The notes under the pieces are model-generated. The model worked only from the letters and a program-made list of their open reading frames with translations. It was not told the origin of the DNA and searched no databases. 64,000 bases of DNA, taken from Streptomyces griseorubiginosus (GTDB lineage Bacteria > Actinomycetota > Actinomycetes > Streptomycetales > Streptomycetaceae). Numbering within the stretch: the first letter of the stretch is position 1; each line of letters starts with the position of its first letter. A program made the position numbers and the translations under genes. Of this stretch, positions 51,186-59,469 are shown in pieces. Location of the stretch: the NCBI RefSeq assembly GCF_001514195.1, contig NZ_KQ948736.1, positions 128,895 to 192,894 on the forward strand, read 5' to 3'.

Positions 51186-53368
51186 CAGGGCCTCGCCAAC
51201 GTCACCGGCACGCCACCGGCCAGAGCCGTCTGCACGGCGAGGGTGGCCGCCGTGGTGGCGACCAGCGAGTCCAGCGGCACCGGCATCGGCCCGCCGGTGC
51301 GCACCGCCTTGACAAACGCCGCCAGTTCGGCGTTCTGGCCCTTGTCCCGCGCCTTGGGCAGCCGCGAACTGACCCACTTCTTGCGGCCGTACACCGAGGC
51401 CCGCACGAAGTCGTCGAGCCGCAGCGCGCGACCGTCGGCGACCAGGTCCAGCGTCTCCTTGGGGAAGCCGGAGGGGCCGCTGGTGACGTAGCTGATGGTG
51501 GCGGTGGAGCCGTCCGGGTAGCGCAGCACGACCTGGAGGTCCTCGTTGCCGGACGTGGCGGTCGCGTACACCGAGACCGGGTCCGCGTCGAGCAGCCAGC
51601 TCGCCGTGTCGATGAAGTGTCCGCCCTCGCCCACGAACCGCGAGCCCTCGGAGCCCTGCTGGAGGTACCAGCTGCCGTGCGCGAGGCGGCCCGCGTTGAC
51701 GAGGTAGCGCAGGTGCGCCGGACCGCTCCGGGCGCCGAAGTGCTCCCTGGCCTCGTGCAGCAGCGGCGCGAAACGGCGGTTGAAGCCCACCTGGAGCCGG
51801 TCGTTGCCGGACTCCTCGACCGCCGCGAGCACGCCGGACAGCTCGTCCTCGGTGAGGGCCAGGGGCTTCTCCACGAACACGGTCTTGCCGGCGAGGAGGG
51901 CCTGCCGGGTCAGTTCGGCGTGTGAGCTGTGCCGGGTGACCACGAACACCGCGTCGACGGACTCGTCGCCGAGCACGGCGTCGAGGTCGGTGGTGGCCTT
52001 GGCGAAGCCGAACTTCCGCTGCGCGTTGGCCCCGGACAGCGAGGTCGTGGTGACGACGGTCGACAGCTCGACGCCCTCGCGCTGGGCGAGGTGCGGCAGC
52101 AGCATCGACGTCGCGTAGTTGCCCGCGCCGACGAACGCCAGCTTCACCGGCGTCGTGGCGGCACGGACCGGAGCGGCCTTCACCTCGGCCTTGACCGCGG
52201 GCACGGCGACGGCCGGGGCCTTCGCCTCCTCCGCTTCCCCGGTCTGCTCGGGGTACCGGAACAGCGCGGTGACGGCCTTCAACTCGCCGTCCTTCAGGCG
52301 CTGGTAGGTCTCCACGGCGTCGTCGAAGTCGGCGACGTGGGAGATCAGGGGCTCCACGTCGACCTTGCCGCGGGCGGCGAGGTCGAGGAAACAGGCCAGG
52401 TTGCGGCGCTCGGTCCAGCGGACGTACCCGATCGGGTAGTCGCGGCCCTCCAGCTCGTACGACGGGTCGTAGCGCCCGGGGCCGTAACTGCGGGAGAACC
52501 GGACGTCGAGTTCCTTCTCGTAGTACGCGTTCCACGGCAGGTCGAGGCGGCACTTGCCGATGTCGACGACCCGGCCGCGGTCCCGGGCCAGCTTGGCGGC
52601 CAGCTCGACGGGCTGGTTGCTGCCGCCGCCGGCCGCCAGGTACACCTGGTCCACGCCGTGTCCGTCGGTGAGTTCGGCGACGGCGTTCTCCACGGCGGTG
52701 GAGCCGGGGTCGCCGCAGGCCGCGGCGCCCAGGCGCTCGGCGAGCTCGCAGCGCGCCGGGTCGGGGTCGGCGCCGACGACGCGGACGCCGGAGGCGGCCA
52801 GGAGCTGCACCACCAGCTGGCCGATCAGCCCGAGGCCGATGACCAGGGCCACTTCGCCGAGCTGCGGCTCGCCCTGGCGGACACCCTGCATGGCGATCGA
52901 CCCGACGGTGCCGAAGGCCGCGTGCTGCGGTGCGAGGCCGTCGGGCACCGGGACGTAGAGGTTCTTCGGCACCCAGTTGAGCTCGGCGTGCAGCGCGTGC
53001 TCGTTGCCGGCGCAGGCCACCAGGTCGCCGACCTTCACGTCGTCGATGCCGGCGCCGACCTGCTCGACCACGCCGCACAGCGAGTAGCCCAGCGGTGTGT
53101 AGGAGTCCAGCTTGCCCATCACCTTGCGGTACGTGGCGGGCACCCCGTTGGTGGCCACGCTCTGCATGACCTTGGCCACCTGGTCGGGGCGGGAGCGGGC
53201 CTTGCCGAGCATCGACATGCCGGCCTCGGACACCTTCATCATCTCGGTGCCGGTGGAGATCAGCGAGTAGACGGTGCGGACCAGCACACCGCCCGGCTTG
53301 CACCCGGGCACCGGCACGTCGAGCACCGCCAGCTCGCCGCTCTTGTAGTTCTGTACAACCTGTTTCAC
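51185..53368 (-). CDS. Bi-domain oxidoreductase: zinc-type dehydrogenase fused to Gfo/Idh/MocA domain
   Basis: The 727-residue protein is a fusion. Residues 1-370 are a medium-chain dehydrogenase (STGTEMMKVSEAG; PLGYSLCGVVEQVG; VALVIGLGLIGQLVVQLL), but zinc ligands are poorly kept. A linker rich in Ala, Val and Pro (about 372-405) follows. Residues 406-727 are a Gfo/Idh/MocA oxidoreductase (KLAFVGAGNYATSMLLPHLAQ; VFVEKPLALTEDEL; RFVGEGGHFIDTASWLLDADP). The same fusion is known beside heparinase II/III genes in polysaccharide loci. It may oxidise and reduce a nucleotide sugar in two linked steps. GTG 53368 has an AGGGGA site. Confidence 0.9.
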   Translation of the reverse strand: MKQVVQNYKSGELAVLDVPVPGCKPGGVLVRTVYSLISTGTEMMKVSEAGMSMLGKARSRPDQVAKVMQSVATNGVPATYRKVMGKLDSYTPLGYSLCGVVEQVGAGIDDVKVGDLVACAGNEHALHAELNWVPKNLYVPVPDGLAPQHAAFGTVGSIAMQGVRQGEPQLGEVALVIGLGLIGQLVVQLLAASGVRVVGADPDPARCELAERLGAAACGDPGSTAVENAVAELTDGHGVDQVYLAAGGGSNQPVELAAKLARDRGRVVDIGKCRLDLPWNAYYEKELDVRFSRSYGPGRYDPSYELEGRDYPIGYVRWTERRNLACFLDLAARGKVDVEPLISHVADFDDAVETYQRLKDGELKAVTALFRYPEQTGEAEEAKAPAVAVPAVKAEVKAAPVRAATTPVKLAFVGAGNYATSMLLPHLAQREGVELSTVVTTTSLSGANAQRKFGFAKATTDLDAVLGDESVDAVFVVTRHSSHAELTRQALLAGKTVFVEKPLALTEDELSGVLAAVEESGNDRLQVGFNRRFAPLLHEAREHFGARSGPAHLRYLVNAGRLAHGSWYLQQGSEGSRFVGEGGHFIDTASWLLDADPVSVYATATSGNEDLQVVLRYPDGSTATISYVTSGPSGFPKETLDLVADGRALRLDDFVRASVYGRKKWVSSRLPKARDKGQNAELAAFVKAVRTGGPMPVPLDSLVATTAATLAVQTALAGGVPVTLARP

Positions 53369-53384
53369 CGAAGTCCCCTGATTC

Positions 53385-55319
53385 CTAAGCCGTTTGCCGA
53401 GTGCTCTGGTCGGAGCGGGAGGTCGCGTCGCGGTACCAGTACTCGAGGGTCAGCACATGCCACAGATGCTTGGAGAAGTCCTGCTGTCCGGCGGCGTCCA
53501 CGGCGACCATCCGGTTCAGCGCGTCCCGGCGCAGGAAGCCGGACCGCACGAGCTCGCCGTCGTTGACCACCTCGCGCACCAGCGGTGCCAGGTCCCGGCT
53601 CATCCAGGCCCGCAGCGGGGCGCTGAACAGGCCCTTGGGCCGGTAGACGATCTCCCGGGGCAGGATCGAGGTGGCCGCCTCCTTGAGGACCGCCTTGCCC
53701 TGCCGTTTGACGATCTTGCGGTCACCGGGCACGGCGAACGCCGCCTTGACCACCTCGACGTCCACGTACGGCACCCGCACCTCGGTCGACGCGGCCATGC
53801 TGGAGCGGTCCGTGTAGGTGAGGTTCAGGCCCGGCAGGAACATCCGGGCGTCCGCCAGGCACATGCGGTTGACGAAGTCGTCGAGGGTGTTGTCCTCGTA
53901 GGCGTCGGCGTGCTCGGTCAGCACGTCGTCGACCGTCCCGGCCAGGTCCGGGTCGACCAGGGCGAGCAGCTCGTCCTGGTCGTACATGGTGTAGCTGCGC
54001 CGGAACGCGGTCTCCTCCGGCAGGTCGGCGAAGGACAGGAACCGCTTGGCGAAGCGCACCGAGCGCAGGCCCCGGCGGGACGTGGCGACCGGCAGCCGGT
54101 CCACGACCCCGGACACCCCGCGCCGCACCGGCCCCGGCACGCGTTGGTAGCGCAACGCGAGCAGGTTGGCCAGGTGCTTGCGGTACCCGGCGAACAGCTC
54201 GTCGGCGCCCATGCCGGAGAGCATCACCTTGACCCCGGCCTCCCGCGCCGCCTGGCAGATCAGGAAGGTGTTGATGGCCGCGGGGTCGCCGATGGGCTCG
54301 TCCAGGGAGTACGTCATCTGCGGCAGCAGGTCGAGCACGTTCGGGGCGATCTCGATCTCGTGCAGCTCGACACCGAACCGCTCGGCCACCTGCCGGGCGT
54401 AGCGCAGGTCGTCGGGCATGGCCTCGAACCGGGCGTCCTCGGCGCGGAACCCGATCGTGTAGGCGGAGATGCCCGGCTGGTGGCGGGCCGCGAGGGCGGT
54501 CAGCCAGCTCGAGTCGAGGCCGCCGGACAGGAAGGTGGCCACGGGGACGTCGGCGAGCAGGTGCTTGCGGGTCGACTCCTCCACGATGGCGGCCAGGTCC
54601 GGCCGTTCACCGGCCCGGGCCCGTGCCTGGCCCTCGGCGGCGACGTCCTTCAGGTTCCAGAACCGGCCGCGCTGCACCTGGCCGTCGGGCCGGATCCGCA
54701 GCCAGCTGCCCGGCGGCAGTTTCTCCGCCTCGCGGAAGGCGCACCGCGAGTCCGGCACCCAGTAGTAGAGGAGCGAGGCCACCAGCGCCGCGTGGTCCAC
54801 CTCCAGCTTTCCCCCGGTCGCGGCGGCGAGCGCCTTGAGCTCGGAGGCGAAGGCCAGACCGCCGTCGCGCCGGAGCAGGAACAGCGGCTTGATGCCCAAC
54901 TGGTCGCGCACCAGCACCAGTTCGCCGGTGCGCTCGTCGAAGACGCCGAACGCGAACATGCCGCGCAGCCGGGGCAGGCAGTCCGTGCCCCAGCGCCGCC
55001 AGGCCTCGAGGAGCACCTCGGTGTCGGAGGTGCCCCGGAAGCGCACCCCGGCGGCCTCCAGCTCGGCCCGCAGCTCGGGCGCGTTGTACAGCTCGCCGTT
55101 GTACGTCAGGACGAGGCTGTCCTTGGCCATCGGCTGCGCGCCGGTCTCGGACAGGTCGATGATGGACAGCCGGCGGTGCCCGAGCTGGACCTCGCCGTCA
55201 CCGACGGGGTGGCCGTAGCGGCCCGCCCCGTCCGGACCGCGGTGGGCGAGCGTCTCGGTGAGCCGGTCGGTGACGGTCTTGCCGTCGGGCCATAGGTAGG
55301 TCCCTGCGATGCCACACAT
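53385..55319 (-). CDS. asnB: Asparagine synthase (glutamine-hydrolysing) family protein
   Basis: The 644-residue protein has an N-terminal class II glutaminase domain with nucleophile Cys2 (MCGIAGTYLW) and RGPDGAGRY, then an ATP-pyrophosphatase synthetase domain with the PP-loop LSGGLDSSWL near residue 266 and SGMGADELFAGYRKH near 365. It is full length. AsnB-type proteins inside polysaccharide loci often amidate a sugar carboxyl group rather than aspartate, forming uronamides. An AlgD-like dehydrogenase in the same operon would supply a uronic acid. It starts three bases after the copolymerase stop. Confidence 0.92.
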   Translation of the reverse strand: MCGIAGTYLWPDGKTVTDRLTETLAHRGPDGAGRYGHPVGDGEVQLGHRRLSIIDLSETGAQPMAKDSLVLTYNGELYNAPELRAELEAAGVRFRGTSDTEVLLEAWRRWGTDCLPRLRGMFAFGVFDERTGELVLVRDQLGIKPLFLLRRDGGLAFASELKALAAATGGKLEVDHAALVASLLYYWVPDSRCAFREAEKLPPGSWLRIRPDGQVQRGRFWNLKDVAAEGQARARAGERPDLAAIVEESTRKHLLADVPVATFLSGGLDSSWLTALAARHQPGISAYTIGFRAEDARFEAMPDDLRYARQVAERFGVELHEIEIAPNVLDLLPQMTYSLDEPIGDPAAINTFLICQAAREAGVKVMLSGMGADELFAGYRKHLANLLALRYQRVPGPVRRGVSGVVDRLPVATSRRGLRSVRFAKRFLSFADLPEETAFRRSYTMYDQDELLALVDPDLAGTVDDVLTEHADAYEDNTLDDFVNRMCLADARMFLPGLNLTYTDRSSMAASTEVRVPYVDVEVVKAAFAVPGDRKIVKRQGKAVLKEAATSILPREIVYRPKGLFSAPLRAWMSRDLAPLVREVVNDGELVRSGFLRRDALNRMVAVDAAGQQDFSKHLWHVLTLEYWYRDATSRSDQSTRQTA

Positions 55320-55322
55320 GCC

Positions 55323-56840
55323 CTACCGCACCTCCTGGTCGCTGTCCGGGACGCGTGCGGCCCACATCGGCTGTCGTTCCGTCTTCTGGGCGGTCCCGTT
55401 CTGCCGGGCGGTGCGCTCGCTGTGGCCCCGCAGCGCGATGTGCAGCCCGTCCCAGAGGGTGCCGTCGGTCCGGTCCCGCGGATCGGGGTCGATCAGCACC
55501 ACGCCGACCACCGCGATGCGCTGGTCCGCGAGCTGCCGTGCCACGGTGTGCAGCCATGCGGCGCTGCCGTGACCGGCCCGTACGACGAGCACGGTCTGGG
55601 TGCCGAGGTACTGGAGGTCGGTCCACGCGGTGCCGGGTGCCACCGAGCCGACGCCCAGCAGACGGCCGTGGTCCGGCACCCCTGCGGCCTGGTGGCCGGT
55701 GACCACGGTCGGATCACCCGGCCTGGAGCGGCGGCGGGAGAGCTCCGAGCCCGGCAGACCGTCGACGACGGCCACGGGCCCGTCGGCCGCCAACGCCCTG
55801 GCGACGTCCAGGGCGATCGCGCTCGTGTCGCGCGCGCAGCCCAGCTCCAGCAGGGACAGGGGTTCCGCGGCGCCGCGCGCGGTGCGGGCCAGGGAGGTGG
55901 TGAGCCGTTCGCGTGCCAGCCGGGTGCGCCGGCGCTGCCACGGCCTGCCCGACCTGCGGGGCAGCTCCGAGATGACCGAGGCTCCGAGGTTCGCCGCGAT
56001 GTCCCGGCGCAGCACGGGGCGGTCCGCGACCACCACGCCGACCGCGGCCAGCGCGAGCCCGAGGAAGAGCCCGAGGACGAGTCCGATCCCGGCGTCGGTG
56101 GCGGCGGCCTTGGGCAGGGAGTGCCGGACCGGGCTGGGGTCGTCCACGATCTGGGTGCCTGCGACGACCGCGGGGGTGCCGGTGCGGGCGTCGGCGGCAC
56201 GCTGGTCGAAGTCGGAGATACGCGAGTTGAGTTCGGCCCGGCGGGCGTAGAGCGATTCGAGGCTCGCCGCCCCCGTGGTGTCGCCGGTCGTGGCTCGCTC
56301 GTTGATCTGCTTGTTGACCGACGCGAGATCCTTGCGGGTACGGTCGCGCTGGTCGAGCAGGGCCTTGGACTCGGCCTGCGCGGTGGCCTTCATCCGCTGC
56401 ACGTGGTCCGCGACGAAGGCGTCGGCGAGCGCCTTGGCCCGGGCCACCGCCTGCGCGTCGTCGTCGCCGGTGACGTCGATCTGGAGCAGGTTGTTGGTCA
56501 GGCCGGTGCCCCGGTAGTCCTTCATGAAGTCCTCGGGCTTCTCCGGGGACTTGAGGGCCTTCAGGGCCGTGTCGGCGATGCGGGTGGTCTGGAGCAGGGC
56601 GACGTCGGTGCGGATCAGTGTGCCGGTGTCGTTCGGCTGGTCGTCCGCGTGGGCGACCAGCACCTTGGTCGTCGCGCTCGGCGCCGGCGGCAGCAGGACC
56701 GCGACCGCGAGGCCGGCCAGGAAGCCCAGGACCGCCATGGCGCTCCACAGGCGACGGCGCCTGCGCACCGCGACCACCAGGGCCTGGACGTCCAGCAGCG
56801 GGGTGGCGGCCGACTCCGGTGAAGTCGTGTTCGTGGTCAC
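55323..56840 (-). CDS. Wzz-like polysaccharide copolymerase with degenerate kinase-like domain
   Basis: The 505-residue protein has two membrane helices: one near residues 32-52 (WSAMAVLGFLAGLAVAVLLPP) and one near 250-270 (GIGLVLGLFLGLALAAVGVVV). Between them lies a predicted extracellular coiled-coil domain (FVADHVQRMKATAQAESKALL), the Wzz arrangement. The C-terminal 220 residues look like the BY-kinase/MinD fold, but the Walker A glycine-rich loop is replaced by GCARDTSAIALDVARAL. It probably sets chain length with its neighbour. GTG 56840 overlaps the stop of the second copolymerase gene (GTGA). Confidence 0.85.
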   Translation of the reverse strand: MTTNTTSPESAATPLLDVQALVVAVRRRRRLWSAMAVLGFLAGLAVAVLLPPAPSATTKVLVAHADDQPNDTGTLIRTDVALLQTTRIADTALKALKSPEKPEDFMKDYRGTGLTNNLLQIDVTGDDDAQAVARAKALADAFVADHVQRMKATAQAESKALLDQRDRTRKDLASVNKQINERATTGDTTGAASLESLYARRAELNSRISDFDQRAADARTGTPAVVAGTQIVDDPSPVRHSLPKAAATDAGIGLVLGLFLGLALAAVGVVVADRPVLRRDIAANLGASVISELPRRSGRPWQRRRTRLARERLTTSLARTARGAAEPLSLLELGCARDTSAIALDVARALAADGPVAVVDGLPGSELSRRRSRPGDPTVVTGHQAAGVPDHGRLLGVGSVAPGTAWTDLQYLGTQTVLVVRAGHGSAAWLHTVARQLADQRIAVVGVVLIDPDPRDRTDGTLWDGLHIALRGHSERTARQNGTAQKTERQPMWAARVPDSDQEVR

Positions 56841-58207
56841 GCCCGGCCTCCCGTCGCACGGCCGGGAACGGCGAAGGTCAGCGTGGCGTCGTCCGGCAGG
56901 TCGGCGGCGGCACGCGTGGGGCCGGCCTGGACCGGGCCTGCGAGGACGACACCGACGACGTCGTGCCGGCCCTCCGCGCACGCCTCGGCGATGCCGGCGA
57001 GTTCCTCCGCGGTCCAGCTGTTCGCGCTGAGCACCACCACGGCACCGTTCTCCGTTCCTCGGTCCGGCACGATCGGCCGGTCCACCGACACCTCCACCAC
57101 ACGCAGTTGGGGATCGTTCTTGGCCTCGGCGAGCAGCTGCCCCGCGGCCTTGCGGGCGATCTCGTCGCCGTCCGGTACGACGACCAGCAGCCGCCGGGGA
57201 GCCGGCAGCTGTTCCCGGAGGCGGGCGCACACCCGCCGGTAGCGGAGCCGTCGGCCGGCCTCGTCGCCCGACTTCTGCGGGGCCGGTTCGTCCCAGCGGG
57301 TGTCGGCGCCGAGGAGCCGGCTGATCCGGGCTCCCCGGCCCGAGCCCTTCGGCCGGTGCGCGGGCCAGTCACCGGGCACGTCCACGACGCCGAGCGGCGT
57401 CGAGCCCAGTGCTGCGGCGATCGCGGGCTCGGTGCGCAGCCGGCGGTTCATCCGTGCGGCGACGAGATGGCCGACGACCGCGAGCACGAAGAACAGCAGT
57501 GCCCCGCCGGCGATGAGCTGGATCCTCGTCGGCGGTGCCTCGCCGGTGGGCCGGGCGGCCTGGCCCATGACGACCATGCCCGCCTTGGTGGCCGACGGGT
57601 CGGCCTCCTCCAGCTTCTTCATGGCCGCTTCCAGCGAGGTGCGGAGGTTCTCGAGCGCGGTGCGGGACTGCACGCTCTCCACGGTCTGTCCCGGATCGGC
57701 CGCGTCGGCCAGGTCGGAGATGCGCCGGTTGGTCTCCGCCACCTGCTTGCGCAGCGCCTCGGTCTGGGCGGCCACCGAGGAGTCCGTGCCGCTGCCCGCG
57801 ACCTGCGCGGCGAACTGCACGAACTGCTGGGCCACCCCGTCGGCGAGCTGCTGTGCGCGCTCCGGGGTGTCGGCCGTGCCGGAGATCGTGATGATGTTCC
57901 CGTCGCCCGCCGAGGCACTCACGTCGTGCCGCAGCTCGGAGCTGCTGACGTCGGACCAGTGCAGGGCGTCGGCCGTGCGGTCGACCACGGTCAGGCTGGT
58001 GGCGATGTCCACCTGGGTGAGCAGTTCCCGCTCCTCCCAGACCCCTGGCAGCAGTACGGGCGCCGAGGCGGTGTATCTCGGCGGGAACACCAGCACCGAG
58101 ATGCCGTAACCGAACAGTGCGCCCACCGCGGCGAGGACGGCCAGGAGCCGCCACCGCCGCCGGAGTATCCGCCCGATCGTGACAAGGCGGATGGTGTCTT
58201 CGTTCAA
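56837..58207 (-). CDS. Wzz-like polysaccharide copolymerase
   Basis: The 456-residue protein has an N-terminal membrane helix (LAVLAAVGALFGYGISVLVFPP near 22-43), a periplasm-facing coiled-coil region (AAQTEALRKQVAETNRRISDLADAA near 145-170), a second helix (IQLIAGGALLFFVLAVVGHLV near 230-250), and a cytoplasmic domain. The cytoplasmic part again resembles a nucleotide-binding fold without a Walker A motif (RRLLVVVPDGDEIARKAAGQLL). Together with its neighbour it should regulate chain length. TTG 58207 overlaps the glycosyltransferase stop (TTGA), with AGAGG about ten bases upstream. Confidence 0.85.
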   Translation of the reverse strand: MNEDTIRLVTIGRILRRRWRLLAVLAAVGALFGYGISVLVFPPRYTASAPVLLPGVWEERELLTQVDIATSLTVVDRTADALHWSDVSSSELRHDVSASAGDGNIITISGTADTPERAQQLADGVAQQFVQFAAQVAGSGTDSSVAAQTEALRKQVAETNRRISDLADAADPGQTVESVQSRTALENLRTSLEAAMKKLEEADPSATKAGMVVMGQAARPTGEAPPTRIQLIAGGALLFFVLAVVGHLVAARMNRRLRTEPAIAAALGSTPLGVVDVPGDWPAHRPKGSGRGARISRLLGADTRWDEPAPQKSGDEAGRRLRYRRVCARLREQLPAPRRLLVVVPDGDEIARKAAGQLLAEAKNDPQLRVVEVSVDRPIVPDRGTENGAVVVLSANSWTAEELAGIAEACAEGRHDVVGVVLAGPVQAGPTRAAADLPDDATLTFAVPGRATGGRA

Positions 58208-59469
58208 CTGCGCTGCCTCTTCTTCCTCGTGCGCACCGAACCGCTCGCCGGCACCTCGCGGTCCCGGCAGGCGGCGGCATAGGCGGCGAGCAGTGACGCC
58301 TGGGAGTTGCGCCAGGAAAGCTGCCCGCCGATCCGCTCCTGGCCGATCTTGCCCATACGGGCCCGCTGGTCCGGGTCGTCCAGCAGCACCGTGACGAGCT
58401 CGGCGAACCGGGTCTCGTCGTTGGCGGGCGCGTAGACGGCGGCGTCAGCGGCGGAGACGCGCGCCTCCTTCAGGTCGAAGGAGACGATCGGCCGGCCCAT
58501 CGCCATGTACTCCAGGACCTTGTTCATGGTCGACACGTCGTTGAGCGGGTTGCGCGGGTCGGGAGACAGGCACACGTCCGCGGTGGACAGGTAGCGCACC
58601 AGGTCGGCGTCCGGGATGCGGCCGGTGAACTGCACCTGGTCGGTGAGCCCGAGCTGCCGGGACAGGTCCACCATCGCGTCGAAGGCGTCGCCGGAGCCGA
58701 CGAACACCGCGTGCCAGTCGGTCCGCCCGAACTCGTCGCGCAGCTTCGCGAGGGCGCGCAGGGCGTAGTCGACGCCGTCCTGCGGGCCCATCACGCCCAG
58801 GTAGCACAGCAGATGGGGCTTGCCGCGCTTCAGCTCCGGCTCGGGCGGCACCGGCTGGAACCGCTCGATCTGGGGTGCGCTGCGCACCACGAAGACGTCC
58901 TCGGGCCGCTTGCCGCCACGGCTGACGGCGACGTCCTTGTAGCTCTCGTTGGTGGCGAGCACCACGTCCGCGGCCCGGTAGGTCCGCCGCTCCACGGCGC
59001 ACACGGCACGGTAGAGCAGGTCCTTGCCGCGGTCGAAGCGGGAGAGGTACAGCTCGGGCACCAGGTCGTGCTGGTCGAAAATGAACCGCGCGCCGCGCCG
59101 CCGCAGCCAACGGGCCGACAGGAACAGCAGGTCGGGCGGGTTGCAGGCGTGCACCACGTGGACGGGTCCGACCTTGCGGGCCAGTCGGGCCGTGTGCCAG
59201 AGCGCGGAGCCGTACTCCTTGAGGTAGCCGGCCGGTCCTCCGGTGGCGGCGCGCAACGGGTACCGGTGGATGCGCACCCCGTCGATCACCGCCTCCGGCT
59301 CCGTGTCCCGCTTCTCCCCCTGCGGGCAGATGACGTGGACCTCCCAGCCGGCGTCGCGCAGCGTCGTGCACTCCTGCCACACCCGCCGGTCGAACGGCAC
59401 CGACAGGTTCTCCACCAGGATCAGCGCGCGCCGGCCTTTGCCGTCGCCGCCGACTTCGTTACCAAGCAA
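58204..59469 (-). CDS. Family 4 glycosyltransferase
   Basis: The 421-residue GT-B enzyme has an N-terminal domain with LILVENLSVPFDRRVWQECTTLRDAGWEVHVICPQG, HVVHACNPPDLLFL and FIFDQHDLVPELYLSRF, and a C-terminal donor domain with LCYLGVMGPQDGVDYALRAL, FVGSGDAFDAMVDL and NDVSTMNKVLEYMAMGRPIVSFDL. This layout matches the GT4 subgroup that adds the second sugar in capsule-like polymers. TTG 59469 overlaps the end of the dehydrogenase gene by 11 bases, and no better start exists before the first beta strand. Confidence 0.9.
   Translation of the reverse strand: MLGNEVGGDGKGRRALILVENLSVPFDRRVWQECTTLRDAGWEVHVICPQGEKRDTEPEAVIDGVRIHRYPLRAATGGPAGYLKEYGSALWHTARLARKVGPVHVVHACNPPDLLFLSARWLRRRGARFIFDQHDLVPELYLSRFDRGKDLLYRAVCAVERRTYRAADVVLATNESYKDVAVSRGGKRPEDVFVVRSAPQIERFQPVPPEPELKRGKPHLLCYLGVMGPQDGVDYALRALAKLRDEFGRTDWHAVFVGSGDAFDAMVDLSRQLGLTDQVQFTGRIPDADLVRYLSTADVCLSPDPRNPLNDVSTMNKVLEYMAMGRPIVSFDLKEARVSAADAAVYAPANDETRFAELVTVLLDDPDQRARMGKIGQERIGGQLSWRNSQASLLAAYAAACRDREVPASGSVRTRKKRQRS

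Noticed and set aside
53385-55319. Ordinary asparagine biosynthesis gene as the only reading
   Set aside because: It is embedded with no gaps in the polysaccharide operon, so a sugar-amidating role is at least as likely; the family call itself is kept.
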